A stretch of DNA of 8,205 nucleotides, taken from assembly GCA_900553525.1 (NCBI GenBank), contig USDZ01000071.1, forward strand, positions 1 to 8,205, given 5' to 3'. Made by a program: the position numbers and the translations under genes. The notes below the pieces were generated by a model. That model saw nothing but the letters and a program-made list of their open reading frames with translations. It was not told where the DNA came from and ran no database searches. Origin of the DNA: an uncultured Oscillospiraceae bacterium (GTDB lineage Bacteria > Bacillota > Clostridia > Oscillospirales > Acutalibacteraceae). Within the stretch, counting starts at the first letter, position 1, and each line of letters starts with the position of its first letter. This document shows positions 1 through 7,400 of the stretch, piece after piece.

Positions 1-118
1 AACTCGCTGCTTTCTTTGCTTCCCTGACTGTACAAGATGTTTGACAATCCTACAAGACGGGGACGCATCCCGGTCCGCCGTCCTGGGCACAGGGATCGGA
101 GGTTCGCACAAATATGGA

Positions 119-147
119 TTGACACTTTTTTCACGGGAGAGTACAAT
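119..147 (+). promoter_or_regulatory. Sigma-A-type promoter of the serC-serA operon
   Basis: A perfect -35 box TTGACA (119-124) is followed by exactly 17 bp and a -10 box TACAAT (142-147), five of six matches to TATAAT. Transcription should start near 153-155, giving a leader of about 40 nt before serC. That is too short for a T-box or riboswitch, so none is called. The preceding 118 bases hold no convincing gene. Two further TTGACA copies (41-46 and 172-177) have no -10 box at the proper distance. The promoter is inferred from sequence only. Confidence 0.85.
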
Positions 148-193
148 AGAGAATATATGAAAGCCCAACAATTGACAGGAGGTTCGGAACAAC

Positions 194-1279
194 ATGGCCA
201 GAGTGTACAATTTTTCCGCCGGCCCCTCGGTTCTGCCGGAAAGCGTGCTGCGCACCGCAGCGGAGGAGATGCTGGATTATCGGGGATCGGGCCAGTCGGT
301 GATGGAAATGTCCCACCGCTCCAAAGTTTACGACGCGATCATCAAGGAATGCGAGGCTCTGCTCCGGGACGTCATGAGCATTCCGGACAATTATAAGGTC
401 CTGTTTTTGCAGGGAGGCGCCTCTTCCCAGTTCGCCATGGTTCCCCTGAACCTGATGAACGGCAGCGGCAAGGCGGATTTCGTCCTGACCGGCCAGTGGG
501 CCAGCAAGGCTCAGCAGGAGGCCGCCCGGTACGGCGAGGCCCATGTGGTCGCCAGCTCCAAGGACAAAACCTATTCCTACATACCGGATTTGGATCCGGC
601 GACGTTTACCCCGGATGCCGATTATTTTCACATCTGCCTGAACAACACCATTTACGGCACCCGTTTCACCGCCCTGCCGGATACCGGTAAGGTGCCGCTG
701 GTGGCCGACGTTTCCTCCTGCATCCTGTCCGAGCCGATCGACGTGTCCCGCTTCGGCCTGCTCTATGCGGGCGCTCAGAAGAACATGGGTCCGGCCGGCC
801 TGACCGTCGTCATTGTGCGGGACGATCTGATCGGCCATGCCCGGGACATCACACCCACCATGTTCAACTATCAGATTCACGCCGACAACGGCTCGATGTA
901 CAATACCCCGCCTTGTTACGCCATCTATATCTGCAAGCTGGTGCTCGAGTGGCTGAAGAACGATATGGGCGGCCTTGTCCGCATGAAGGCGTATAATGAG
1001 AAAAAGGCCGGCCTGCTCTACGATTTCCTGGACAGTTCTTCTCTGTTCAGGGGCACGGTGGTCAAAAAAGACCGCAGCCTGATGAACATCCCCTTCGTCA
1101 CCGGCAACGAGGAACTCGACGCCAAGTTTGTCAAGGAAGCGGCCGAGGCCGGATTCGTCAACCTCAAGGGGCACCGGACGGTCGGCGGTATGCGGGCCTC
1201 CATCTACAACGCCATGCCCATCGAAGGCGTGGAGAAGCTGGTGGACTTCATGAAGCGGTTTGAGGCCCAAAACGCGTAA
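194..1279 (+). CDS. serC: Phosphoserine aminotransferase (SerC)
   Basis: This 361-residue PLP enzyme converts 3-phosphohydroxypyruvate and glutamate to O-phosphoserine and 2-oxoglutarate, the second step of serine synthesis from glycolysis, in the cytosol. The family usually has about 360 residues. Visible signatures are the N-terminal NFSAGPSVLP, the cofactor-binding FLQGGASSQF segment (about residues 71-80), GQWA near 100, the NNTIYGT stretch (about 150), and AGAQKNMGPAG, where K196 is the expected Schiff-base lysine. The C-terminal GHRTVGGMRASIYNA segment matches the family's substrate-binding end. The start is set by AGGAGG (177-182), 11 nt before the ATG. serA follows after 33 nt with no terminator between, so the two are almost certainly cotranscribed. 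Family assignment is confident; alternatives within fold-type I aminotransferases are unlikely given the SAGP start. Confidence 0.97.
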   Translation: MARVYNFSAGPSVLPESVLRTAAEEMLDYRGSGQSVMEMSHRSKVYDAIIKECEALLRDVMSIPDNYKVLFLQGGASSQFAMVPLNLMNGSGKADFVLTGQWASKAQQEAARYGEAHVVASSKDKTYSYIPDLDPATFTPDADYFHICLNNTIYGTRFTALPDTGKVPLVADVSSCILSEPIDVSRFGLLYAGAQKNMGPAGLTVVIVRDDLIGHARDITPTMFNYQIHADNGSMYNTPPCYAIYICKLVLEWLKNDMGGLVRMKAYNEKKAGLLYDFLDSSSLFRGTVVKKDRSLMNIPFVTGNEELDAKFVKEAAEAGFVNLKGHRTVGGMRASIYNAMPIEGVEKLVDFMKRFEAQNA

Positions 1280-1297
1280 ATGTCCCATTCAACATGC

Positions 1298-1303
1298 AAG
1301 GAG
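1298..1303 (+). promoter_or_regulatory. Ribosome binding site deciding the serA start
   Basis: AAGGAG lies 9 nt before the ATG at 1313. The frame is also open from an ATG at 1280, directly after the serC stop, but that codon would place this ribosome site inside the gene and adds 11 residues not typical of SerA. The 1313 start is preferred; an in-frame ATG at 1328 is a weaker alternative. Confidence 0.8.
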
Positions 1304-1312
1304 TGGTGTTCG

Positions 1313-2470
1313 ATGCAAATCAAAACGATGAATAAAATCGCGGCCTGCGGCCTCGACCGTTTCGGGGCGGGCTATACCGTCGGGGACGACGTGGCCGAGC
1401 CGAACGGCATTTTGGTGCGTTCGGCGTCCCTGCACGATGAGGAACTGCCGGCCTCGCTGCTGGCCATCGCCCGGGCGGGGGCCGGTGTCAACAACATCCC
1501 CCTCGACCGGTGCAGCGAAGCTGGCGTCGTGGTCTTCAATACCCCCGGCGCCAACGCCAACGCCGTCAAGGAATTGATCCTCGCCGGGCTGCTCATTTCC
1601 TCCCGTAAGGTTGTGGACGCCATCGAATGGGCGCGGACCCTCAAAGGCAAGGGCGAGGAAGTCACCAAACTGGTGGAAAAAGGCAAAGCTCAGTTCGCCG
1701 GCCCTGAAATCAAGGGCAAGAAACTGGGAGTCATTGGCCTGGGCGCCATCGGCGGCCTGGTTGCCAACGCCGCCCATGCCCTCGGCATGGAGGTCTACGG
1801 CTTCGACCCCTTCCTGTCGGTCGACGCGGCCTGGGGCCTCTCCCGCGGGGTCAAGCACGCCGTCAGCCGGGAACAGATCTTCGCAGAATGCGATTATATC
1901 ACGGTGCATACCCCGCTGACCCCGGAAACCCGGGATATGTTCTGTGCCGATTCTTTCGCCACGATGAAAGACGGGGTGCGGATTCTCAATTTCGCCCGGG
2001 CGGAGCTGGTCAACGCCGCCGATATGAAGGAGGCGCTGGCCTCCGGCAAGGTCGCCGCCTATGTGGTGGACTTCCCCACCGACGAGATTTTGGGGGTTCC
2101 GGGGGTTATCGCCATTCCCCATCTGGGCGCCTCCACCCCTGAGAGTGAGGACAACTGCGCCGTTATGGCCGCCGACGAACTGAAAGCTTATCTCGAGGAC
2201 GGCGTGATCCGCAACTCGGTCAACTATCCGTCGGTGGACGTGCCTCGTTCTACCGACCACCGCCTATGTGTGCTGCATCGGAACATCCCGAACATGCTCA
2301 CCCAGATCAGCGGGGCGGTATCCGCCGAGGGGATCAATATCGAGACCATGACCAACCGTTCCAAAAAGGATTATGCCTATACCATTCTGGACGTGGTAGG
2401 CGATCCGTCCGACGCGAGCCTGGACAAAATCCGGGCGATCGACGGGGTCATCCGGCTGCGGAAAATCTGA
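1313..2470 (+). CDS. serA: D-3-phosphoglycerate dehydrogenase with ACT domain (SerA)
   Basis: This 385-residue NAD-dependent cytosolic dehydrogenase oxidises 3-phosphoglycerate to 3-phosphohydroxypyruvate, the committed step of serine synthesis and the substrate supply for the adjacent serC product. The NAD-binding fold shows G142-x-G144-xx-G147 in VIGLGAIGG, followed by the acidic residue of YGFDP. The catalytic trio of the D-2-hydroxyacid dehydrogenase family is visible: R229 (NFARAEL), E258 (DFPTDE) and H270 (PHLGAS). The segment RAGAGVNNIPLD near residue 60 matches the family's substrate-binding loop. Residues about 316-385 (HRNIPNMLTQISGAV to the end) form an ACT domain, in this family usually a serine-sensing regulatory module. 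It is the short form with no intervening allosteric domain, as common in Clostridia. It is the last gene of the operon, with a terminator 57 nt after the stop. Feedback inhibition by serine is inferred from the ACT domain. Confidence 0.95.
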   Translation: MQIKTMNKIAACGLDRFGAGYTVGDDVAEPNGILVRSASLHDEELPASLLAIARAGAGVNNIPLDRCSEAGVVVFNTPGANANAVKELILAGLLISSRKVVDAIEWARTLKGKGEEVTKLVEKGKAQFAGPEIKGKKLGVIGLGAIGGLVANAAHALGMEVYGFDPFLSVDAAWGLSRGVKHAVSREQIFAECDYITVHTPLTPETRDMFCADSFATMKDGVRILNFARAELVNAADMKEALASGKVAAYVVDFPTDEILGVPGVIAIPHLGASTPESEDNCAVMAADELKAYLEDGVIRNSVNYPSVDVPRSTDHRLCVLHRNIPNMLTQISGAVSAEGINIETMTNRSKKDYAYTILDVVGDPSDASLDKIRAIDGVIRLRKI

Positions 2471-2527
2471 CCGCGGGGTTCCTGACCACAGCCGGACCGG
2501 CTGCGGCTACAATCCGCAAACACATGG

Positions 2528-2558
2528 GGGATGCTGCAAAATGCGGCATCCCTTTTTT
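2528..2558 (+). terminator. Intrinsic terminator of the serC-serA operon
   Basis: A 10-bp stem pairs GGGATGCTGC (2528-2537) with GCGGCATCCC (2543-2552). It has one T-G wobble and loop AAAAT, and six T residues follow (2553-2558). This is a textbook rho-independent terminator for the plus strand. There is no matching A-run on the left, so it is not bidirectional. Confidence 0.93.
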
Positions 2559-2587
2559 GCGTGCCGGATTTCCCGGACGGAGGATCT

Positions 2588-2659
2588 ATGCGGCGGCCTC
2601 GAATGGCGACAGACGATGGTTTGTATCGACGACGGAAACCCGGCACCACGGCCCGGTGA
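2588..2659 (+). CDS. Possible short leader ORF, 23 codons, arginine-rich
   Basis: An ATG at 2588 preceded by GGAGG (2579-2583, a tight 4-nt spacing) opens 23 codons ending in TGA at 2657-2659, inside the leader of the vWA gene. The peptide begins MRRPRMATDD and is strongly basic, with eight arginines. Its 3' end covers the first of two ACGGCCC copies (2648-2654) that could each pair with GGGCCGT at 2678-2684, so its translation could affect folding of the leader. No family is recognised, and a chance ORF is quite possible in GC-rich DNA. Confidence 0.25.
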   Translation: MRRPRMATDDGLYRRRKPGTTAR

Positions 2660-2669
2660 GCGGCATAGG

Positions 2670-2700
2670 ATGGAGCAGGGCCGTTACGGCCCAAATCCAT
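2670..2700 (+). promoter_or_regulatory. Hairpin abutting the vWA ribosome site
   Basis: GGGCCG (2678-2683) pairs with CGGCCC (2687-2692) around loop TTA. An outer helix ATGGA/TCCAT (2670-2674 with 2696-2700) lies across a 3x3 internal loop. There is no T-tract, so it is not an intrinsic terminator. It ends two bases before the AAGGAG of the vWA gene, where it could tune ribosome access. No promoter was recognised between the serA terminator and the vWA gene; the 157-nt stretch 2559-2715 otherwise holds only the possible short ORF. Confidence 0.45.
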
Positions 2701-2715
2701 GAAGGAGATAGCAAT

Positions 2716-4104
2716 ATGGGCTTAAACAATTCCAACAAAACCATCAGCACCGACCGGATCGATTGCTCCGGTTCATTAAAGGTCACGCTGGCGCTGGCCG
2801 CCTCACCGGATATCAGCAGCCATCCCACCGACATTGTCCTCATTCTGGACCGTTCCGGGAGCATGGCGGGAAGTCCGTTGGCCAATCTGAAAAACGGCGC
2901 CAAAACCTTCATCGATATCCTCGATGAAGCCACCGACGGCACCCAGGACGGCCAAATCGGGTCCGGGAGCCGGATCGGTATCGTCAGCTTTGCGGACACG
3001 GCCCAGCAGAACACCCAGCTTATCACGTCGGTGGATGCCCTGAAAGCCGCGGTGGACAGTTTGACAGCGGGGGGCTCCACCAATCATGCCGATGCCTTTA
3101 CCCAAGCCGTGGATCTGTTCGATCCCAATTCCACAAACGCAAAGGTCATGGTTATGTTTACGGACGGAAAAACAACCGCCGGGCCGAATCCCAGTCCCGT
3201 GGCCGCAGCGGCTCGGGCCGCCGGGATCATCATTTACTGTATCGGGCTGGTCGGAGCGGACGGCATCGATCCCAATGTGTTAAACGACTGGGCAACCGAT
3301 CCGGACGCTTCCCATGTGGCGATCACCCCCGACGATGCGGAACTGGAAGACCTGTTTGCCGACCTGGCGGCAAATATCTCGAAGCCGGGAGCCACCAATA
3401 TTGTGCTGGATGACGTGGTCAATTCCGATTTCGCGATTACCAGTATCATGACGCCGACCAAGGGGGTGGCCAGCCTGATCAACTCCACCACTTTAAAATG
3501 GACGATCGATCAACTGGGGACCACCGCCAACGAGGGCGCGACGCTGGAATTTTTTGTCCAGCATATTGCCGACACATCGGGAACCAAACTTGTCAATCAA
3601 TCCATTTCGTACACCGACTCCGAAAACAACCAGGCCACCTTCCCTGCGCCCACGGTTCAGGTGGATTGCGGCATCGTTGTGCAGCCGGAACCCTGTCCGG
3701 TGCCGGTGGACGTGGAGATCGAGGGATGTCAGGATTCCGTGGTTTACGATGTGGGCGATGCCTATCTGGAATCCCTTGGCCGGATTTTGCAGTTGAACGT
3801 CAACCTTAAAAACGTTTGTCCGGACAAGCGGGTGGCGTTGGGAATCATCCTGACCGAGGTTGATTCGCAAGGCAACGAGTATCCGCGGGGCATGAAAACC
3901 ATGACCGTACCGGCACACCATTACCCCACCTGCCGGGATGTGCTGATGAAATGCGTCAAATTCGTCCTGCCGGAGGATTTGGATGTGTCGGGCGGAACGC
4001 CGGCCGCTATCTGCAACACGCGGAACTTCAGGGCGCGTATCATGGCCCATCCGATCGATTCCGATTTCTTTTGCTGCGACAGCACGGTTTCGTTTCATGG
4101 ATAA
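2716..4104 (+). CDS. vWA-domain protein with Cys-rich C-terminal domain, no signal peptide
   Basis: This 462-residue protein starts at an ATG 8 nt after AGGAG (2703-2707). The frame is open far upstream, but that part overlaps serA and the terminator and is not coding. Residues about 38-225 are a von Willebrand factor A domain with a complete metal-ion-dependent adhesion site: D45-R-S47-G-S49, T122 (GGSTNHADAF) and D150 (FTDGK). Such sites bind Mg/Mn and a protein ligand. Residues about 230-315 look like a beta-sandwich (GATNIVLDDVV to FPAPTVQV), resembling repeat domains of surface proteins. Residues 318-462 are a cysteine-rich domain with nine Cys (318, 327, 338, 368, 406, 413, 433, 453, 454). 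The N-terminus is polar, with no hydrophobic signal, and no sorting motif or membrane segment is seen, which is odd for this architecture. The exact role is unknown; a spore- or cell-surface structural or adhesive role is only an inference. A hairpin follows the gene. Confidence 0.93.
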   Translation: MGLNNSNKTISTDRIDCSGSLKVTLALAASPDISSHPTDIVLILDRSGSMAGSPLANLKNGAKTFIDILDEATDGTQDGQIGSGSRIGIVSFADTAQQNTQLITSVDALKAAVDSLTAGGSTNHADAFTQAVDLFDPNSTNAKVMVMFTDGKTTAGPNPSPVAAAARAAGIIIYCIGLVGADGIDPNVLNDWATDPDASHVAITPDDAELEDLFADLAANISKPGATNIVLDDVVNSDFAITSIMTPTKGVASLINSTTLKWTIDQLGTTANEGATLEFFVQHIADTSGTKLVNQSISYTDSENNQATFPAPTVQVDCGIVVQPEPCPVPVDVEIEGCQDSVVYDVGDAYLESLGRILQLNVNLKNVCPDKRVALGIILTEVDSQGNEYPRGMKTMTVPAHHYPTCRDVLMKCVKFVLPEDLDVSGGTPAAICNTRNFRARIMAHPIDSDFFCCDSTVSFHG

Positions 4105-4155
4105 CGGATAAGGGCCAATCTCCTTTTCAACGGGTATTGCTGTCGATATGCGGCA

Positions 4156-4197
4156 AGGGGCGGCCATCCCCCAGCGGATGGCCGCCCCTACGATTTT
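4156..4197 (+). terminator. Strong hairpin after the vWA gene, possible terminator or dispersed palindrome
   Basis: GGGGCGGCCATCC (4157-4169) pairs perfectly with GGATGGCCGCCCC (4176-4188) around loop CCCAGC, and A4156-T4189 adds a 14th pair. Only TTTT (4194-4197) follows, after four other bases, so the U-tract is weak for an intrinsic terminator. Its position 52 nt past the vWA stop fits termination. GC-rich palindromes of the AGGGGCGGCCAT type recur between genes in many Oscillospirales genomes (from memory, not checked), so it may instead be a dispersed repeat. Confidence 0.6.
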
Positions 4198-4291
4198 GTC
4201 TCCAAGGCCGGTCACAATGCAACATTGTTGGGTAAATCCAAATTTTCCAAAATATGACAAAATTGGACTTGTAGCTACAACAATTCAGACG
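4198..4291. other. AT-rich intergenic spacer with small inverted repeats
   Basis: No gene is seen here. From about 4221 the composition falls to roughly one third GC, against well over half in the genes. Inverted repeats are ACAATG-CAA-CATTGT (4214-4228) and TCCAAATTTT (4237-4246) with AAAATTGGA (4259-4267), the latter with a one-base bulge. They lie upstream of the promoter at 4292-4320, so they may be protein-binding sites or merely AT-rich structure. Confidence 0.4.
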
Positions 4292-4296
4292 TTGTA
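4269..4296. promoter_or_regulatory. Palindrome and inverted repeat overlapping a -35 box, operator candidate
   Basis: TTGTAGCTACAA (4269-4280) is a perfect 12-bp palindrome. Its right arm continues as TACAAC (4276-4281), which is the inverted copy of GTTGTA (4291-4296) across 9 bp. The latter contains the -35 element of the promoter below. A dimeric regulator bound here would block or assist RNA polymerase. No known regulator motif is recognised. Confidence 0.45.
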
Positions 4297-4320
4297 AATC
4301 TCGATCGGGTATTATATAGT
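4292..4320 (+). promoter_or_regulatory. Promoter candidate for the dockerin protein gene
   Basis: TTGTAA (4292-4297, four of six to TTGACA) is separated by 17 bp from TATAGT (4315-4320, five of six to TATAAT). Transcription would begin near 4327, giving a leader of about 100 nt. A second -10-like CATAAT (4363-4368) lacks a -35 box. The call rests on sequence match and position only. Confidence 0.6.
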
Positions 4321-4335
4321 GAATAAGTAATAGTT

Positions 4336-4368
4336 ATTATGCTACAGTTAAATAAAACTAGGCATAAT
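4336..4368 (+). promoter_or_regulatory. Leader hairpin upstream of the dockerin protein gene
   Basis: ATTATGC (4336-4342) pairs with GCATAAT (4362-4368). Inside, a T-G wobble and AGTT (4346-4349) with AACT (4356-4359) extend the stem around loop AAATAA. It lies about 10 nt after the predicted transcription start, so it could stabilise the 5' end of a long mRNA. There is no T-tract, so it is not a terminator. Confidence 0.4.
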
Positions 4369-4410
4369 GACAATCATATAGATCGCACAGTTATGGGGAT
4401 TCAAAAAAGA

Positions 4411-4416
4411 AAGGGG
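4411..4416 (+). promoter_or_regulatory. Ribosome site with wide spacing to a GTG start
   Basis: AAGGGG lies 11 nt before GTG 4428, the only start in this frame after the stop at 4419-4421 that leaves a complete signal peptide. The closer ATG at 4418 is only 1 nt from this site and opens just 11 codons in another frame. Confidence 0.65.
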
Positions 4417-4427
4417 TATGAAAAAGC

Positions 4428-7400
4428 GTGAAATGGAAACGAAGATGCCGTAAGTGGGTTGCCGGACTGGCCTTGATAGCCATGGCTATCGGTTTTGTTC
4501 CGGGCTTGGATTTCATGACAATTCCAAGCTCTGCGGAAGCGCAAGGGAATGGGATCGACCGGTATGTCACGATCAACGCCATCACCGACATCAACCCGAC
4601 AGCCCACTTTATTTTCCCGTCCGAGTGGCAGAACGCGGGCACCATGACGGTTACGTTCAAGCTCAAGCTCGAGTCCGTGGATCCCATGGACGCGGGCGGA
4701 AAGTTCTTTATCAACAACATCCATGGCGAAATGTACACCTATACTCAGGACACGGACGGCTGGATCAATCTGTCTTTTACCATGGTCTACAGCGACGCCC
4801 GGCTGATCTTCGGCGGCTGGTATGTCACCGGACAGATGAAATTCGCCGACCTGACGTTCAAGAAGGCGGACGGCACCGTTCTCTATTCCCTGGCCGAAGA
4901 CACGGCGATCGACCCCTTTGCCCCTGGCGAGAATTTAAGAGGCGGCCGGGGCTACTGGATCTTCCAAACCTATAACAACGAATCCACTTTCACTTCAACC
5001 ACCCTCTGCTATCGGCCGGAGCGGTCTGTCACCATCAACGCCATCTCCGACATCAACCCGACGGCCCACTTTATTTTCCCGTCCGAGTGGCAGAACGCGG
5101 GTACCATGACGGTTAAGTGCAAGGTCAAGATTGAGTCCATCGATCCCATGGACGCGGGTGGAAAATTCTTTATCAACAACATCCATGGTGAAATGTATAC
5201 CTATACCCAGGACACAGACGGCTGGATCGATCTGTCCTTTACCATGACCTACAGCGACGCCCGTTTGATCTTCGGCGGCTGGTACACGAAAGGCAAAATG
5301 CATTTCGCCGACCTGACCTTCAAGAAGGCGGACGGCACCGTGCTGTATTCCCTGGCCGACGACACGGCGATCGACAATTTCACCCCGACTCAGGATATGA
5401 AGGGCGGCCGTGGCCGGTGGATTTTCCAGACCTATAACAATCAGTCGACTTTCACCATGACGGGGGGCTATTACCGGCCCGAGCGGTATCTCGTCATCGA
5501 CTCCACCTCCGACGTCAACCCGACGGCCCACCTGGTCTTCTCAACCGACTGGCAGTTCCTGGGGCCCATGAAACTCACGGCCAAGGTAAAGATCGAATCG
5601 GTGCAAGCCCTGGGTGGAAACGCCCACTGGTTTGTCAACAATGAGCAGAACCAGGAACGGGCTTCCTACTATGGGGCTACCAACGGGTGGATCAACCTGT
5701 CGTTGGATCTGAGCTACACCGAAGCCCAGATATTCTTCGGCGGCTGGTACACCAAAGGCAAAATGCTCATAGCCGACCTGGAGATCCGGAAGGCGGACGG
5801 CACCCTCCTCTATTCCTTTGCCGAAGACAACGCGCTCGACGGCTTTGGGCCGGACGACCCGATTATCGACTGGCATGGCCAGTGGTATTTCCATTCCTAT
5901 AACAACGTATCGAAGTTCACCTGTACCAAGGTGGAGGATGAGCCAAACGTCCAAAAGGACGGGCCGCAGCGGGAACTGATCATCAACAGCACCTCCGACA
6001 CCAATCCCACAGCGGAATTTACCTTCCCCTCCTCCTGGGCAAACCAGGGACCGTTCCAGATGACGGGTCAGGTCCAGGTCGAATCCATATCCTCCCTGGG
6101 CACCAACCCGCGCTTTTTCCTCCAAAATGCAGACGGAGACACCCTCAAGACCTATGCGGCCGCCACGGATGGATGGGAGGAGTTGTCCGTAACGGCGGAT
6201 TACAGCGACGGCGGGTTCGTTTTTGGCGGACAAAACGCGAGCGGCAAGATGCGGATCGCCGATTTGAGAATCTATGCCTCCGACGGCACCCTGCTCTACC
6301 GGCTGTCCACCGATCCGGTTTTTGAATCGGTTTCTCCGGAGGCGGACATTGCCGGCACCAAAGGGGACTGGGTGTTTGAGAAAAACAACCAGGGTTCCAA
6401 ATTCAGCGTAACAACCTGGATCCTTCCCAATCGGTATCTGCTGATCGACACTTCGTCCGACATTAACCCGACGGCTCACCTGATTTTCCCGTCCGAATGG
6501 CAGGACGTCGGCACCATGACGGTCACATGCAAACTCAGGCTCGAGTCCGTTGATCCCATGGACGCGGGTGGAAAGTTTTTTATCAACAATATCCATGGCG
6601 AGATGTACACCTATACCCAGGATACAAACGGCTGGATCAATCTGTCTTTCACCATGAACTACAGCGACGCCCGTCTGATTTTCGGCGGCTGGTACGTCAG
6701 GGGACAGATGGAATTCGCCGACCTGACATTCAAGAAGGCGGACGGCACCGTCATTTATTCCCTAAACGATGACGATACCTTTTCTGTGTTTGACGATAAC
6801 GACAACATCGTGGGCGGCCGCGGTTTGTGGATCTTCCAGAGGTGGAACAACGTGTCCTCCATGCATGTGATCGCGCCCCCGGTGGACCCCGATTATGTCC
6901 CCGAGCGGAGCCTGTATGTCAGCCCGGATGCGGACATCAACACCAAGGCCCACTTTATCTTCCCGTCCGAATGGGCGTCCTACGGCAACCTTTACCTGAT
7001 CGGATATCTGAAGGTTGAGAACTTTGTCCCGCAAAGCGATGCGGCAACTTTCTCGGTCTTTAACAGTCCGGGCGAGCGGTACTTCCCGGCCTACACCGGT
7101 AACACCGACGGCTATCAGAGGGTAGTCGCCCGGGCTACCTACAGCGACGAACGGTTCATATTCGGAAGCTGGTACGCTTCGGGAGATTTCATCCTTGCCG
7201 ATTTGGAAATCCGGAAACAGGACGGCACCCTGCTGTATTCCCTCGCCGAGGATACGCTCTTCGACAACCTCGGCACCAACGTCGAGTTGATCGGAAGCCG
7301 CAGTAACTGGATTTTCCAGAATTATAACGGCGAGGTGGGCTTTTCGGTTCACTCTAAAGTTCAGCCGCAGCGGAGCCTGCGCATCGAGTCCACGTCCGGG

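Noticed and set aside
41..69. Second promoter using TTGACA at 41-46
   Set aside because: There is no -10-like sequence 16-18 bp downstream; that position is GC-rich.
1..193. Serine T-box or riboswitch upstream of serC
   Set aside because: No T-box antiterminator motif (GGTGG type) or specifier structure is present, and the promoter at 119-147 leaves a leader of only about 40 nt.
131..1288. 385-codon minus-strand ORF opposite serC
   Set aside because: It is antisense to a well-supported serC with conserved motifs. Its length comes from GC-rich codon bias, and its product has no recognisable domain.
2482..2513. Promoter candidate CTGACC with TACAAT after serA
   Set aside because: The spacing is 20 bp, the -35 box is poor, and a transcript would run straight into the terminator at 2528-2558.
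2266..2715. Upstream extension of the vWA reading frame
   Set aside because: It overlaps the serA ACT domain and the operon terminator in another frame and gives no signal peptide. The AGGAG 8 nt before ATG 2716 fixes the start.
4418..4453. 11-codon ORF from ATG 4418 as start of the downstream gene
   Set aside because: It is in a different frame, ends at TAA 4451-4453, and lies 1 nt from the ribosome site, too close for initiation.
5541..6596. Long minus-strand ORFs opposite the repeat protein (also 4995-5531 and 6762-7472)
   Set aside because: They mirror the repeats of the plus-strand frame, which has a signal peptide, conserved repeats and a dockerin in one frame. They have no ribosome site of note.
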